From assembly GCF_051900425.1 (NCBI RefSeq), contig NZ_JBHZGK010000005.1, positions 248,001 to 312,000 on the forward strand: a stretch of DNA of 64,000 nucleotides. The letters run 5' to 3'. Below, piece after piece: positions 19,410 through 27,725 of the stretch (its first letter is position 1; each line of letters begins with the position of its first letter). A program made the position numbers and the translations under genes. Below the pieces are notes generated by a model that was given only the letters and a program-made list of their open reading frames with translations, was not told the origin of the DNA and ran no database searches. The DNA is from Frateuria_A sp051900425 (lineage in GTDB: Bacteria > Pseudomonadota > Gammaproteobacteria > Xanthomonadales > Rhodanobacteraceae).

Positions 19410-21431
19410 TCAGCTGGCCGGCAGGTAGGTCGCGAACCACGCCAGCGCGCGCTGCAGTACGTCGCGCTGGTGCGCCGGGTCGACGAAGTGGTGGCCCTCG
19501 TCCGGGTACACCACCAGCGAGGTTGGCACGCCCTGGGCGCGCAGCGCATGCCAGTACTCGAACGACTGCGGCGCCGGGCATTCGGCATCCCGGTCGCCCA
19601 CCACCACCAGCGTCGGCGTCTTCACCCGCTTGATGAAATTGATCGCCGAACTCCGGGCGTAGACGGCCGGGTCGTCGTACACCGACGCGCCGAAGAACGG
19701 GATCATCCACTGGTCGATCAGGTTCTGCCCGTAATAGCTCTGCCAGTTCGAAATGCCCGCGCCGGCGACCACCGCGTGGAAGCGGTCGGTCTGCGTGGGC
19801 ACGAACATGCTCATGAAGCCGCCGTAGCTCCAGCCGGTCAGGCCCAGTCGCTTGTCATCGACCGGCAGCTTCTTTTCGATCGCGTCGATGCCGGCCAGGA
19901 TGTCGGACAGGTCGCCGTAGCCGAAGTCCTTGCGGTTGGCCTGCACGTAGGCCTCGCCCTGGCCGAAGCTGCCGCGCGGGTTGGGCTGAAAGACGAAGTA
20001 GCCGAGGTTCGAGAACGGCACGCTGCCGTAGCCCACGCCGGGCCAGCGCGGGACCACGGCGCTGGCCGGGCCACCGTGCACGCTGACGATCATCGGATAG
20101 GTCTTCGCCGGATCGTAATGAGCCGGGTAGAGCAGCCAGCCCTGCACGTGGCGGCCGTCATGTTCCCATTCGACCGATTCGGCCTTGCCCCAGCTCGGCG
20201 CGAGCGCGGCGTTGATCGCGGTGACCGCCGGTGGCGCGGCATCGCCGAGCGATCCGGCGTGAACCTCCGGCGCGGCGGTGTAGGAGCTTTGCACGAAGGC
20301 GATGCGCTGGTGGTCGGCCGACAGCGACATCGCCATCGAGGCGCTGCCGTCGCCGATGCTGGCCGGCAGGGTGAAGCGCACGCGCTGCTGCCTGGCGTGG
20401 CCGGCGTCGATCGCGTAATCGGCCAGCTGGCTCTGGCCGTTGCTGACCTGGCTGACCAGCAGCGTGCGCGGCGAGGTCCAGGCGAACCACGACGGCGTGA
20501 CATGGATGCCGGTGGTCAGATCCACGGTGGCGCCGCCCGTGGCCGGCACCGCGTAAAGATTGCCACCGGTCGCGCCCTGGTCGCTCATCAGGCCGCCGAC
20601 GAAGGCCAGCCGCTTGCCATCCGGCGACCAGCGCGGCAGCGCCAGTTGCAGGCCGTGCAGCGAACCGGTGTCCGTCTTCGGGTCGACCAGCACGCGTGGG
20701 GTGGCGCCGGCGCGGGCGTCCTGGGCGTACAGCCTGGCGATCCACCAATTGTTGTCGCCCGGCGCCGGTGCGGCGACGTAGGCGAGCTGCCTTGCGTCCG
20801 GTGACCAGCTGAACTCGTAGACGTAGCTGTCGGCCGGGGTGACCAGTGCCGGCGTACCGCCGCTGGCGGGCAGGGTGGCGACGCGCTGGATCTCCAGCCC
20901 TTCGACGCCGATTTCGCCGACCTGGGGCTTGGCCGCCGCCACCGCGCTGGCGCGGCGGGTCGCGCCCTGGACGTAGAGGAAGCCCAGCGTGCGGCCGTCG
21001 GCCGACCAGGCGAGGTCATGTGCGTAGCCGTCCAGATCGGCCAGCCGGCGCGGCGCGTCCTGTCGTGTGACGTCGGCCGTATATACGTCCATGTCGCCGG
21101 CCTTGCCGCCGCAGTCGGACAGGAAGGCCAGGTGGCGCGAGTCGGGTGCCCAGGCGATCTCCTCCTGCTTGCACGGCGAGTCCCCCATCGCCAGCGGATG
21201 GGCGTCGCTGCCGTCGGCATGGGCGAGCTGGATCACCGGCTTGCCGTGGCTTTCGACCACCCAGGCCAGCCGCCGGCCATCGGGCGAGAGCTGGACGGCG
21301 TGGATCGCACGCACCTGCCCGAGCTGGTCGAGCAGCTGGTCGATGCGCGGGTCGACCTTGCCTGGCGCGGCGGACGCCAGCGGGGCAAGGGCCAGGGTGA
21401 GCAGGGGCAGGAGGCGCAGGGAAGGGGGCAT
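19410..21431 (-). CDS. Exported S9-family prolyl oligopeptidase-like peptidase
   Basis: The 673-aa protein has a signal peptide (about 1-21, ending ASA) and a beta-propeller domain (about 30-400) with WD40-like repeats such as VQLSPDGRRLAWV and FSWSPDARQLAYV. The C-terminal alpha/beta-hydrolase has the nucleophile in GWSYGG (Ser535), Asp615 in GDRDAE and His647 in EGHHF. This is the dipeptidyl/acylaminoacyl peptidase architecture, and it should act in the periplasm on peptides. It stands alone. Confidence 0.92.
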   Translation of the reverse strand: MPPSLRLLPLLTLALAPLASAAPGKVDPRIDQLLDQLGQVRAIHAVQLSPDGRRLAWVVESHGKPVIQLAHADGSDAHPLAMGDSPCKQEEIAWAPDSRHLAFLSDCGGKAGDMDVYTADVTRQDAPRRLADLDGYAHDLAWSADGRTLGFLYVQGATRRASAVAAAKPQVGEIGVEGLEIQRVATLPASGGTPALVTPADSYVYEFSWSPDARQLAYVAAPAPGDNNWWIARLYAQDARAGATPRVLVDPKTDTGSLHGLQLALPRWSPDGKRLAFVGGLMSDQGATGGNLYAVPATGGATVDLTTGIHVTPSWFAWTSPRTLLVSQVSNGQSQLADYAIDAGHARQQRVRFTLPASIGDGSASMAMSLSADHQRIAFVQSSYTAAPEVHAGSLGDAAPPAVTAINAALAPSWGKAESVEWEHDGRHVQGWLLYPAHYDPAKTYPMIVSVHGGPASAVVPRWPGVGYGSVPFSNLGYFVFQPNPRGSFGQGEAYVQANRKDFGYGDLSDILAGIDAIEKKLPVDDKRLGLTGWSYGGFMSMFVPTQTDRFHAVVAGAGISNWQSYYGQNLIDQWMIPFFGASVYDDPAVYARSSAINFIKRVKTPTLVVVGDRDAECPAPQSFEYWHALRAQGVPTSLVVYPDEGHHFVDPAHQRDVLQRALAWFATYLPAS

Positions 21432-21512
21432 GGGCCGCTCTCGCGAGGGAAAGGGGCCACGCTAGCAGCGCACCGGCACCCGCTCCAGTGCGGCCGGTCA
21501 CAGCGGGGCCGT

Positions 21513-21595
21513 GTAGGAGCGCCCTTGGGCGCGACCGCGATTGCCGGCTTCGTGACAAGGTGACAAATCGCGGTCGCGCCCAAGGGCGCTCCTAC
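21513..21595. repeat. GTAG-headed palindromic repeat doublet (family A)
   Basis: Arms of 30 bp (21513-21542 and 21566-21595) are perfectly inverted around a 23-base loop. The outer ends read GTAGGAGCGCCC and GGGCGCTCCTAC. The GTAG foot and paired inverted layout resemble REP/REPIN elements of Stenotrophomonas and Pseudomonas. It separates the S9 peptidase promoter side from the end of the patatin gene. Confidence 0.85.
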
Positions 21596-21608
21596 AAGGG
21601 GACTTCGG

Positions 21609-22505
21609 TCAATGGGAGGCCATGGCCGGCGGCGCCTGACGTGCCGCGGCCAGCCGCGCGCGGATCAGCGGCATCGCCGCCAGCGCGGCCTTTTCGCCTT
21701 CCATGATCGCCCGCTCCTTCTGCGCGAAGTCGGCCGCGCCGATGTCGTTCACCTTCGGCCGGATCACCACGTCGGCGCGCGCCAGTTCCTGCGCGCCCAG
21801 GTGCTGGCCCATGATCACCACCGAGCGGCCGACGATGCCGACCATGTCCGCCGGCAGCGTGCCGTCGCTGCGCGAGGAAATGTCCACCGCGATCACGAAG
21901 TCGGCGCCCAGTTCGCGCGCGGCATCGACCGGCACCGGGCTGACCACGCCGCCGTCGACGTAGTGCCGGCCGCCGATGGCGACCGGCTCGAACACGCCGG
22001 GCACGCTGCACGAGGCGCGCACCGCCGCTCCGGTGTCGCCGTGGCGGAACACCATGCGCTGGCCGGTCTCCAGTTCGGTGGCGACCGCCGCGAAGGGCAG
22101 CCTCAGGCGTTCGAGCGGGCGCTGGCGGACGAGGCCGTTGACGTAGTCCTGCAGCTTCTTCCCCTGCACCAGGCCGCCGCTGAACAGCCGCACGTCGCGG
22201 ATCGCGGCTTCGTCCAGCGAGAAGGCAGCCTGCTGCATGGCGAAGGCATCCATCCCGCTGGCATACAGCGCGCCGACCACGCTGCCGGCGCTGGTGCCGG
22301 CGACGACGTCCACGTGGATGCCGCTCGCTTCGAGCATCTTGATCACGCCGATGTGCGCAAAACCCTTGGCCGCGCCGCCGCCGAGCGCGAGGCCCACCAC
22401 CAGCTTGCGCGGCGGCGGCGGCGCGACCGGCGGCGGCTTGCGCACGGGCGTGCAGCCGGCCAGGGCGACGGTGAGCAGCAGCAGGAGGCGCAGGTGTCGG
22501 GCCAT
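21609..22505 (-). CDS. Patatin-like phospholipase, lipoprotein
   Basis: The 298-aa product has a lipoprotein signal with lipobox LAGC (Cys18) and a Pro-rich linker. Its patatin domain has the oxyanion loop LGGGAAKGFAHIG, the nucleophile GTSAG (Ser72) and the catalytic DGG (Asp184), so the Ser-Asp dyad is complete. It should be membrane-anchored and hydrolyse acyl esters. The ATG at 22505 fits the lipoprotein signal better than the longer frame. It lies downstream of fbp on the same strand with a 96-base gap. Confidence 0.9.
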   Translation of the reverse strand: MARHLRLLLLLTVALAGCTPVRKPPPVAPPPPRKLVVGLALGGGAAKGFAHIGVIKMLEASGIHVDVVAGTSAGSVVGALYASGMDAFAMQQAAFSLDEAAIRDVRLFSGGLVQGKKLQDYVNGLVRQRPLERLRLPFAAVATELETGQRMVFRHGDTGAAVRASCSVPGVFEPVAIGGRHYVDGGVVSPVPVDAARELGADFVIAVDISSRSDGTLPADMVGIVGRSVVIMGQHLGAQELARADVVIRPKVNDIGAADFAQKERAIMEGEKAALAAMPLIRARLAAARQAPPAMASH

Positions 22506-22601
22506 CGTCGGGACGAAAGGAGGATCGGCGGAAAGCGTGCGGCAGGACGATGGCGAAACCGGGGCGGGACCGGGCAGGCGCACGGGCGCCTGCCGGTCGC
22601 C

Positions 22602-23633
22602 TCAGGCGTAGGCGACGTCGGCCTCGCGGTGGTAGCGGGTGGCCACCTCGACTTCGCCCTTCGAGCCCAGGAACACCGGCACCCGCTGGTGCAGGCCGCT
22701 CGGCTGGATCTCGAGGATGCGCTCGCGACCGGTGGTCGCCGCGCCGCCGGCCTGTTCGACGATGAAGGCCATCGGGTTGGCCTCGTACATCAGGCGCAGC
22801 TTGCCGCCCTTGGCCCTGATCTTGGCGTCCAGCGGATAGAAGAACACGCCGCCGCGGGTAATGATGCGATGCACGTCGGCCACCATCGAGGCGACCCAGC
22901 GCATGTTGAAGTCCTTGCCGCGCGGGCCGTCCTTGCCGGCCAGCAGTTCGCCGACGTAACGCTGCATCGGCGCCTCCCAGTGGCGCTGGTTGGACATGTT
23001 GATGGCGAATTCGGCGGTCTGTTCCGGGATGCGGATGTCGCGGCGGCTGAGCATGAAGCTGCCCACCTCGCGGTCGAGCGTGAACTCGTGCGTGCCGTGG
23101 CCGAAGGTCAGCACCAGCAGCGTGGCCGGCCCGTACACCACGTAGCCGGCAGCCAGCTGCTGGGTGCCCGGCTGCAGGAAGTCCTCGACCTTCGGTTCGA
23201 CCACGTCCTCGGGGCAGCGCAGCACCGAGAAGATCGTGCCGACGGAGATGTTCACGTCGATGTTGGAGGAGCCGTCCAGCGGATCGAACAGCAGCAGGTG
23301 GTTGCCCTTCGGGTACATGTCTGGGATCGGCTGCGGGTCTTCCATCTCCTCCGACGCGCAGGCGGCCAGGTGGCCACCCCAGGCGTTGGCCTCGAGCAGG
23401 ATCTCGTTGGAGATCACGTCCAGCTTTTTCTGCGCCTCGCCCTGCACGTTCATGCTGAGTGACCCCGGGCTGCCGGCATTGCCCAGCACGCCGCCCAGCG
23501 CGCCCTTGCTGGTCGCCACGGCGATGCGCTTGCAGGCGCGCGTGACCACTTCGATCAACAGCGAAAGCTCGGCGTTGATGTGGCCGGCGCGGCGTTCCTC
23601 GATCAGGAACTGGATCAGCGAGACAGGCTTCAT
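22602..23633 (-). CDS. fbp: Class 1 fructose-1,6-bisphosphatase
   Basis: This gluconeogenic enzyme removes the 1-phosphate of fructose 1,6-bisphosphate. The ATG at 23633 gives 343 aa starting MKPVSLIQFLIEERRAG. The metal site is intact: CASEEME and FDPLDGSSNID supply the acidic ligands, and the C-terminal half has GGVFFYPLD and MAFIVEQAGG. With acs in the same window it would support growth on acetate-like carbon. Confidence 0.96.
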   Translation of the reverse strand: MKPVSLIQFLIEERRAGHINAELSLLIEVVTRACKRIAVATSKGALGGVLGNAGSPGSLSMNVQGEAQKKLDVISNEILLEANAWGGHLAACASEEMEDPQPIPDMYPKGNHLLLFDPLDGSSNIDVNISVGTIFSVLRCPEDVVEPKVEDFLQPGTQQLAAGYVVYGPATLLVLTFGHGTHEFTLDREVGSFMLSRRDIRIPEQTAEFAINMSNQRHWEAPMQRYVGELLAGKDGPRGKDFNMRWVASMVADVHRIITRGGVFFYPLDAKIRAKGGKLRLMYEANPMAFIVEQAGGAATTGRERILEIQPSGLHQRVPVFLGSKGEVEVATRYHREADVAYA

Positions 23634-23732
23634 GTCGGGTCCGTGGCAGGAAGGAACGGGCATTCTAGAGGGTTGCGGGAAAGCGAACCTGTGAACCTGG
23701 AGCGGACGTTGCGAGCGCGTACAGCTCCTGGT

Positions 23733-23820
23733 CCCTCCCCTGCTTGGAGGGGGAAGACTGGGAGGGGGCCCTACGCTGGCCGGGAGCACCCTCCCAGCCC
23801 TCCCTGCAAGCAGGGGAGGG
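23733..23820. repeat. CCTCCC/GGGAGG palindromic repeat (family C)
   Basis: Nested inverted arms CCCTCCCCTGCTTGGAGGGG and CCTGCAAGCAGGGGAGGG, with an inner GGGAGGG/CCCTCCC pair, lie in the 279-base gap between divergent fbp and the DJ-1-like gene. Related copies lie at 42236, 43799, 47185 and 61846. Confidence 0.75.
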
Positions 23821-23912
23821 GGCTTGCCACGTTTCGCCCATTTGCCCGCCTGCTGACATCACGTTGGCAGCAGCCCCGGCGCATCCTGCCCACCTTGCAA
23901 AGGAGCAATGCG

Positions 23913-24521
23913 ATGCGCGACACGGTCTATTTCCTGGTGTTCGACGGTTTTGCGGATTGGCAGGCGGCCCTGGCGCTGTGCGAGGTGCGCCGACCCGGCG
24001 ACTGGCAGGTCGCCACGGTGGGTTTCACCCGCGCGCCAGTGCGCTCGATGGGTGGCCTGATGGTGCAGCCGGAACTGAGCCTGGCCGAGCTGGACTTCGC
24101 GCGCGCGGCGCTCGCCATCGTGCCCGGCGGGCACCTGTGGCAGCGCAACGAAGGCGCCTCAGCGGTGGCCGCGCTGCGCCAGCTGCACGGCGCCGGGGCG
24201 GTGGTCGCCGGCATCGATAGTGGCGTGCTGGCGCTGGCCCGCGCGGGCCTGCTCGACCGCTGCCGCCACACCGGCAACTGGGCCGGCCACATCGACGCCC
24301 AGGCACCCGGCTACGCGGGTAGCGCGCAGTACGACGCCTCGGTGCTCGCCGTAAGCGACGGCGGCACGATCACCGCCAGCCACCTGGGCAGCGTGGAGTT
24401 CGCCCGCGAGGTGATACGGACGCTGGACCTGTACGGACCGGGCGACCGCGAACACTGGTACCGCCTGTTCAAGCACGCCCAGCTGCCGCCGTGGTGCGTC
24501 GGCGAAGCGGCGGCCGCGTGA
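23913..24521 (+). CDS. DJ-1/PfpI-family protein lacking the catalytic cysteine
   Basis: A 202-aa class-I glutamine amidotransferase-like protein (YVFLVF-type start, IVPGGHLW, GVLALARAGLL). In active DJ-1/PfpI relatives the nucleophile elbow reads roughly AAICAxxLALARAG; here it is AGIDSGVLALARAG, with Asp102 where Cys is expected. The partner Glu of the first loop appears as Gln17 (DGFADWQ). Chaperone or deglycase chemistry through Cys is therefore unlikely. The ATG at 23913 has an AGGAG site 8 bases upstream. It is the first gene of a six-gene string. Confidence 0.82.
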   Translation: MRDTVYFLVFDGFADWQAALALCEVRRPGDWQVATVGFTRAPVRSMGGLMVQPELSLAELDFARAALAIVPGGHLWQRNEGASAVAALRQLHGAGAVVAGIDSGVLALARAGLLDRCRHTGNWAGHIDAQAPGYAGSAQYDASVLAVSDGGTITASHLGSVEFAREVIRTLDLYGPGDREHWYRLFKHAQLPPWCVGEAAAA

Positions 24522-24664
24522 GGAGGACGACCATGCATCCGATCCTCGATCGCGTCGCCGCCGCCTACCGTCCCCTGGCCGGGCGCAACCGCCGCCTCCG
24601 GCGAGCGGCCACGGCGGCGCATGACCCTGCTGGCGCTGGTCGCCGCATTGTCCGGACGCCGGCC

Positions 24665-25405
24665 ATGAGCGCGCACGCCGTGTTCGAGCTGCGCCAGTAC
24701 ACCCTGCGTCCCGGCCAGCGCGAGCGCCTGGTGGAACTGTTCGAGCGCGAGTTCGTCGAGCCGCAGGAGGCCCTGGGCATGGGGCTGCCGGGCCAGTTCC
24801 GCGACCTCGACGATCCGGACCGCTTCGTCTGGCTGCGCAGCTTCCCGGACATGCCCACCCGCGCCGCGGCGCTGGGCGCCTTCTACGACGGCCCGGTCTG
24901 GCGCGCGCACCGCGAGGCGGCCAACGCCACCATGCTCGATTCGGACGACGTGCTGTTGATGCGGCCCACGCAGGCCTTCGCGCTGGAGGGCCTGTCCCGT
25001 CCGGTGGCGGGCGAACGCGCGCCGGCCGGCCTGCTCACCGCGACGATCTGCCCGGCACCGTCCGTCGACCTGGCGGCGCTGGCCCGGGGCTTCGACGCAC
25101 AGGTGCGTCCGGTGCTGGAACGCCTGGGCGTGACCGTGCTTGCGCAACTGATCACCGAGCCGGCGCGCAACACCTTCCCGCGCCTGCCGGTACGCGAGGG
25201 CGAGAGTGTGTTCGTCTGGTTTGCGGCGTTCGCCGACGCCCACGCGCAGGCCTGGCATGAAGCGGCCGCCGCCGCGGACCCGGTCGTCGTCGCCTGGGCC
25301 CGACGCCTCGACGCCACGCCCGAGACCCTGCGCCTGGCGCCCACGCCACGTTCGCTGCTGCGCGGCGCATCATCCTCCATCCGCCCACCGCGGGAGCACG
25401 CATGA
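24665..25405 (+). CDS. NIPSNAP-family protein
   Basis: A 246-aa protein with two NIPSNAP (dimeric alpha/beta-barrel) halves; the first begins VFELRQYTLRPGQRERLVEL. The family is related to NIPSNAP/EthD-like folds with poorly known chemistry. Start choice is uncertain. The ATG at 24665 begins at the domain, and a short reading frame ending TGA overlaps it as ATGA. An in-frame ATG at 24533 has a strong AGGAGGA site overlapping the DJ-1 stop and would add 44 Arg-rich residues. The stop overlaps the GFA start (ATGA). Confidence 0.78.
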   Translation: MSAHAVFELRQYTLRPGQRERLVELFEREFVEPQEALGMGLPGQFRDLDDPDRFVWLRSFPDMPTRAAALGAFYDGPVWRAHREAANATMLDSDDVLLMRPTQAFALEGLSRPVAGERAPAGLLTATICPAPSVDLAALARGFDAQVRPVLERLGVTVLAQLITEPARNTFPRLPVREGESVFVWFAAFADAHAQAWHEAAAAADPVVVAWARRLDATPETLRLAPTPRSLLRGASSSIRPPREHA

Positions 25406-25806
25406 CCCGGACCTACCACGGCAGTTGCCACTGCGGTGCGGTGCGCTTCGCCGCCGACATCGACCTTGCGGCCGGCACCGGTCGCTGCAACTGCTCCATC
25501 TGCAGCAAGACACGCCGCTGGGGCGCCATGGTCCGGCCGGACGCCTTCCGCCTGCTGGAGGGCGAAGCGGCGCTCGCCGACTACCAGTTCGGCACCCGCA
25601 GCGTCCACTACCGCTTCTGCCGGCACTGCGGCGTGCAGCCGTTCGGCACCGGTCACCTGGAAGCGCTGGGCGGCGACTTCGTCAGCGTCAACCTGGCCTG
25701 CCTGGACGATGCCAGCCTGCAGGAACTGGCCGAAGCGCCGGTACGCTACTTCGACGGGCGCCACGACAACTGGATGAACCCGCCGGCCGTGACCGCTTAC
25801 CTCTAG
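25402..25806 (+). CDS. GFA-family (glutathione-dependent formaldehyde-activating-like) protein
   Basis: A 134-aa zinc-binding protein with the GFA cysteine sets: GSCHCGAVRF (Cys9, Cys11), CNCSIC (Cys29, Cys31, Cys34) and FCRHCG (Cys73, Cys76). Relatives have been linked to condensing formaldehyde with glutathione, but most members are uncharacterised. Its ATG overlaps the NIPSNAP stop and the VOC gene follows after 12 bases, so it is in the same operon. Confidence 0.88.
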   Translation: MTRTYHGSCHCGAVRFAADIDLAAGTGRCNCSICSKTRRWGAMVRPDAFRLLEGEAALADYQFGTRSVHYRFCRHCGVQPFGTGHLEALGGDFVSVNLACLDDASLQELAEAPVRYFDGRHDNWMNPPAVTAYL

Positions 25807-25818
25807 GGAGCACATGCG

Positions 25819-26208
25819 ATGTTCGATCACCTGGGCCTGCCCGTTACCGACCTGGAACACGCGCGCCGCTTCTACGAACAGGCGCTGCAGCCGCTCGGCA
25901 TCGAGGTGGTCAAGAGCTTCCCGGACGCGGTGGGACTGGCTGCCGGCCGGGGCCGCAAGGGCGAGCAGGAACTCTGGCTGACCCGCGCCGACCACGCGCC
26001 GTCGCCGATGCATATCGCCTTCGCCGCCGCTACCCGCGCGCAGGTCGACGCCTTCCATCGGGCCGCACTCGCGGCCGGTGCCCGCGACAACGGTGCACCC
26101 GGACTGCGCCCGCAATACCACGACGGCTACTACGGAGCGTTCGTGACCGGCCCGGACGGGCACAACCTGGAGGCGGTCTGCCATCTGCCGCCGGAGAGCA
26201 CGCAATGA
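25819..26208 (+). CDS. VOC-family protein (glyoxalase/dioxygenase fold)
   Basis: A 129-aa vicinal-oxygen-chelate protein beginning MFDHLGLPVTDLEHARRFYE, with the first metal-site His at residue 4 and a C-terminal DGHNLEAVCH strand supplying Glu. One VOC module gives half an active site and usually dimerises. A glutathione-linked lyase or hydrolase role is suggested by the GST gene, which starts within its stop codon (ATGA). Confidence 0.87.
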   Translation: MFDHLGLPVTDLEHARRFYEQALQPLGIEVVKSFPDAVGLAAGRGRKGEQELWLTRADHAPSPMHIAFAAATRAQVDAFHRAALAAGARDNGAPGLRPQYHDGYYGAFVTGPDGHNLEAVCHLPPESTQ

Positions 26209-26831
26209 ACCCACCGAAGGTCACCTTCTTCCACGCGCCGCAGTCGCGCTCGCGCGGCACGCTCGCCCTGTTCGAGGAACTGGGCGTCGACTACGACCTG
26301 CACCTGCTGGACCTCAAGGCCGGCACGCAGCGCGACCCCGACTACCTGGCGCTCAACCCGCTGGGCAAGGTGCCGGCCATCCGCCACGCCGGCGCGATGG
26401 TGACCGAGCAGCCGGCGGTGATGATGTACCTGGCCGACCTCTACCCGGAGAAAGGACTGGCGCCGGCCATCGGCGATCCGCTGCGCGGGCCGTACCTGCG
26501 CTGGATGGTGTTCTACGGTTCCTGCTTCGAGCCGGCGCTGGTCGATCACTCCATGCAGCGCGATCCGGCCCCGCATGCCACCTCGCCCTACGGCACCTGG
26601 CAGGAAGTGCTGGACGCCATCGTCGACCAGCTCACGCCCGGGCCATGGCTGCTCGGCGAGCGCTTCACTGCCGCCGACGTGCTGTGGGGGACCGCACTGC
26701 ACTGGACCACGATGTTCAAGCTGGTGCCCGAGCTACCGCCGGTGCGCGCATACATCGACCGCGTGCGCGCGCGTCCGGCGATGCAGCGGGCCGAGGCGAA
26801 GGATGCCGCGTTCCTCGCCAGCCAGTCTTGA
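26205..26831 (+). CDS. Glutathione S-transferase family protein
   Basis: A 208-aa GST with an N-terminal thioredoxin-like domain (MNPPKVTFFHAPQSRSRG), the glutathione-binding NPLGKVPAI and TEQPAVMMYLADLYP segments, and an all-helical C-terminal domain ending in VRARPAMQRA. The catalytic residue is probably one of the Ser in PQSRSRG. Its start overlaps the VOC stop codon, pointing to coupled expression for electrophile detoxification. Confidence 0.9.
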   Translation: MNPPKVTFFHAPQSRSRGTLALFEELGVDYDLHLLDLKAGTQRDPDYLALNPLGKVPAIRHAGAMVTEQPAVMMYLADLYPEKGLAPAIGDPLRGPYLRWMVFYGSCFEPALVDHSMQRDPAPHATSPYGTWQEVLDAIVDQLTPGPWLLGERFTAADVLWGTALHWTTMFKLVPELPPVRAYIDRVRARPAMQRAEAKDAAFLASQS

Positions 26832-26888
26832 ACGGCCCCGGGCGTCGGCGCACTGGCCCGCAGTGCGGGCCTCGGCGATCATGCGCGC

Positions 26889-27590
26889 ATGCGCCGCGCC
26901 GATCGCCTGTTCCTCATCATCCACGCCCTGCGCGGCCGCCGTACCGCGCTGCAGGCGCGCGCGCTGGCTGAAACGCTGGGCGTGTCGCTGCGCACGGTCT
27001 ACCGCGATGTCGCCGACCTGCAGCTCTCGGGGGTGCCGATCGAAGGCGAGGCGGGCGTGGGCTACGTGCTGCGCAAGGGCGCGGACATCCCGCCGCTGAT
27101 GTTCACCGCCGAAGAGCTCGAATCGCTGGTGGTCGGCACCCGCTTCGTGCGCGCCTTCGCCGGCGAGCGCCTGGCCGAGGGCGCGCAGGCGGCGCTGATG
27201 AAGATCGAAGCGGTGTTGCCGCCGGAGCTGCGCGAGCGCGCCGCGCGCACGCGCATCTACGCGCCGGTGTGGCGCGACGAATTCAGCACGGCTTTCGCCG
27301 CGCGCATCGACCGCCTGCACGCGGCGATCGAGGGGCAACGGGTGCTGCGGCTTGTCTACCGCGACGAAGCCGGCCAGGCGAGCACGCGCGACGTCGAACC
27401 GCTGTGCCTGGCGTTCTGGGGCGGCAAGTGGACGCTGGGCACCTGGTGCCGTTTGCGTTGCGCGTTCCGCAACTTCCGCCCGGACCGGATCGACCGGTTC
27501 GACGAAACCGGCGAGCGTTTCGCGATGGGCGAGGGGCGCAACCTCGACGCCTACCTGGATGCCATGCGCGGCTACTACGCCGGCGTGTAG
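26889..27590 (+). CDS. YafY-type helix-turn-helix/WYL-domain transcriptional regulator
   Basis: A 233-aa regulator. A DeoR-like winged helix at the N-terminus reads MRRADRLFLIIHALRGRRT, with recognition helix SLRTVYRDVADLQ. A WYL ligand-sensing domain lies in the second half (LRLVYRDEAGQ, then DVEPLCLAFWGGKWTLGTWC, where the family's WYL triad is degenerate). It is the last gene of the DJ-1-NIPSNAP-GFA-VOC-GST string, 57 bases after GST, and is the best candidate to regulate it. Confidence 0.9.
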   Translation: MRRADRLFLIIHALRGRRTALQARALAETLGVSLRTVYRDVADLQLSGVPIEGEAGVGYVLRKGADIPPLMFTAEELESLVVGTRFVRAFAGERLAEGAQAALMKIEAVLPPELRERAARTRIYAPVWRDEFSTAFAARIDRLHAAIEGQRVLRLVYRDEAGQASTRDVEPLCLAFWGGKWTLGTWCRLRCAFRNFRPDRIDRFDETGERFAMGEGRNLDAYLDAMRGYYAGV

Positions 27591-27602
27591 CGACGATACG
27601 TT

Positions 27603-27662
27603 GCAGGAGCGCACCCTGTGCGCGACCGGGACGATGGCGGTCGCGCACCGGTGCGCTCCTGC
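27603..27662. repeat. Family A palindromic repeat doublet (GCAG variant)
   Basis: GCAGGAGCGCACC ... GGTGCGCTCCTGC inverted arms with a CGGTCGCGCAC inner part. It is the same element as at 21513, but the foot is GCAG rather than GTAG. It lies in the gap between the WYL regulator and the DUF885 gene. Confidence 0.82.
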
Positions 27663-27725
27663 CGGGGCCCAACATGTCGCGCTTCTTTGCGATGATCGCC
27701 GCATCCCCTCGCAAGGAACCTGTCG

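Noticed and set aside
22306..22321. CACGTG-centred sequence resembling parS in the patatin gene
   Set aside because: Only about 10 of 16 bases match; the flanks differ on both sides.
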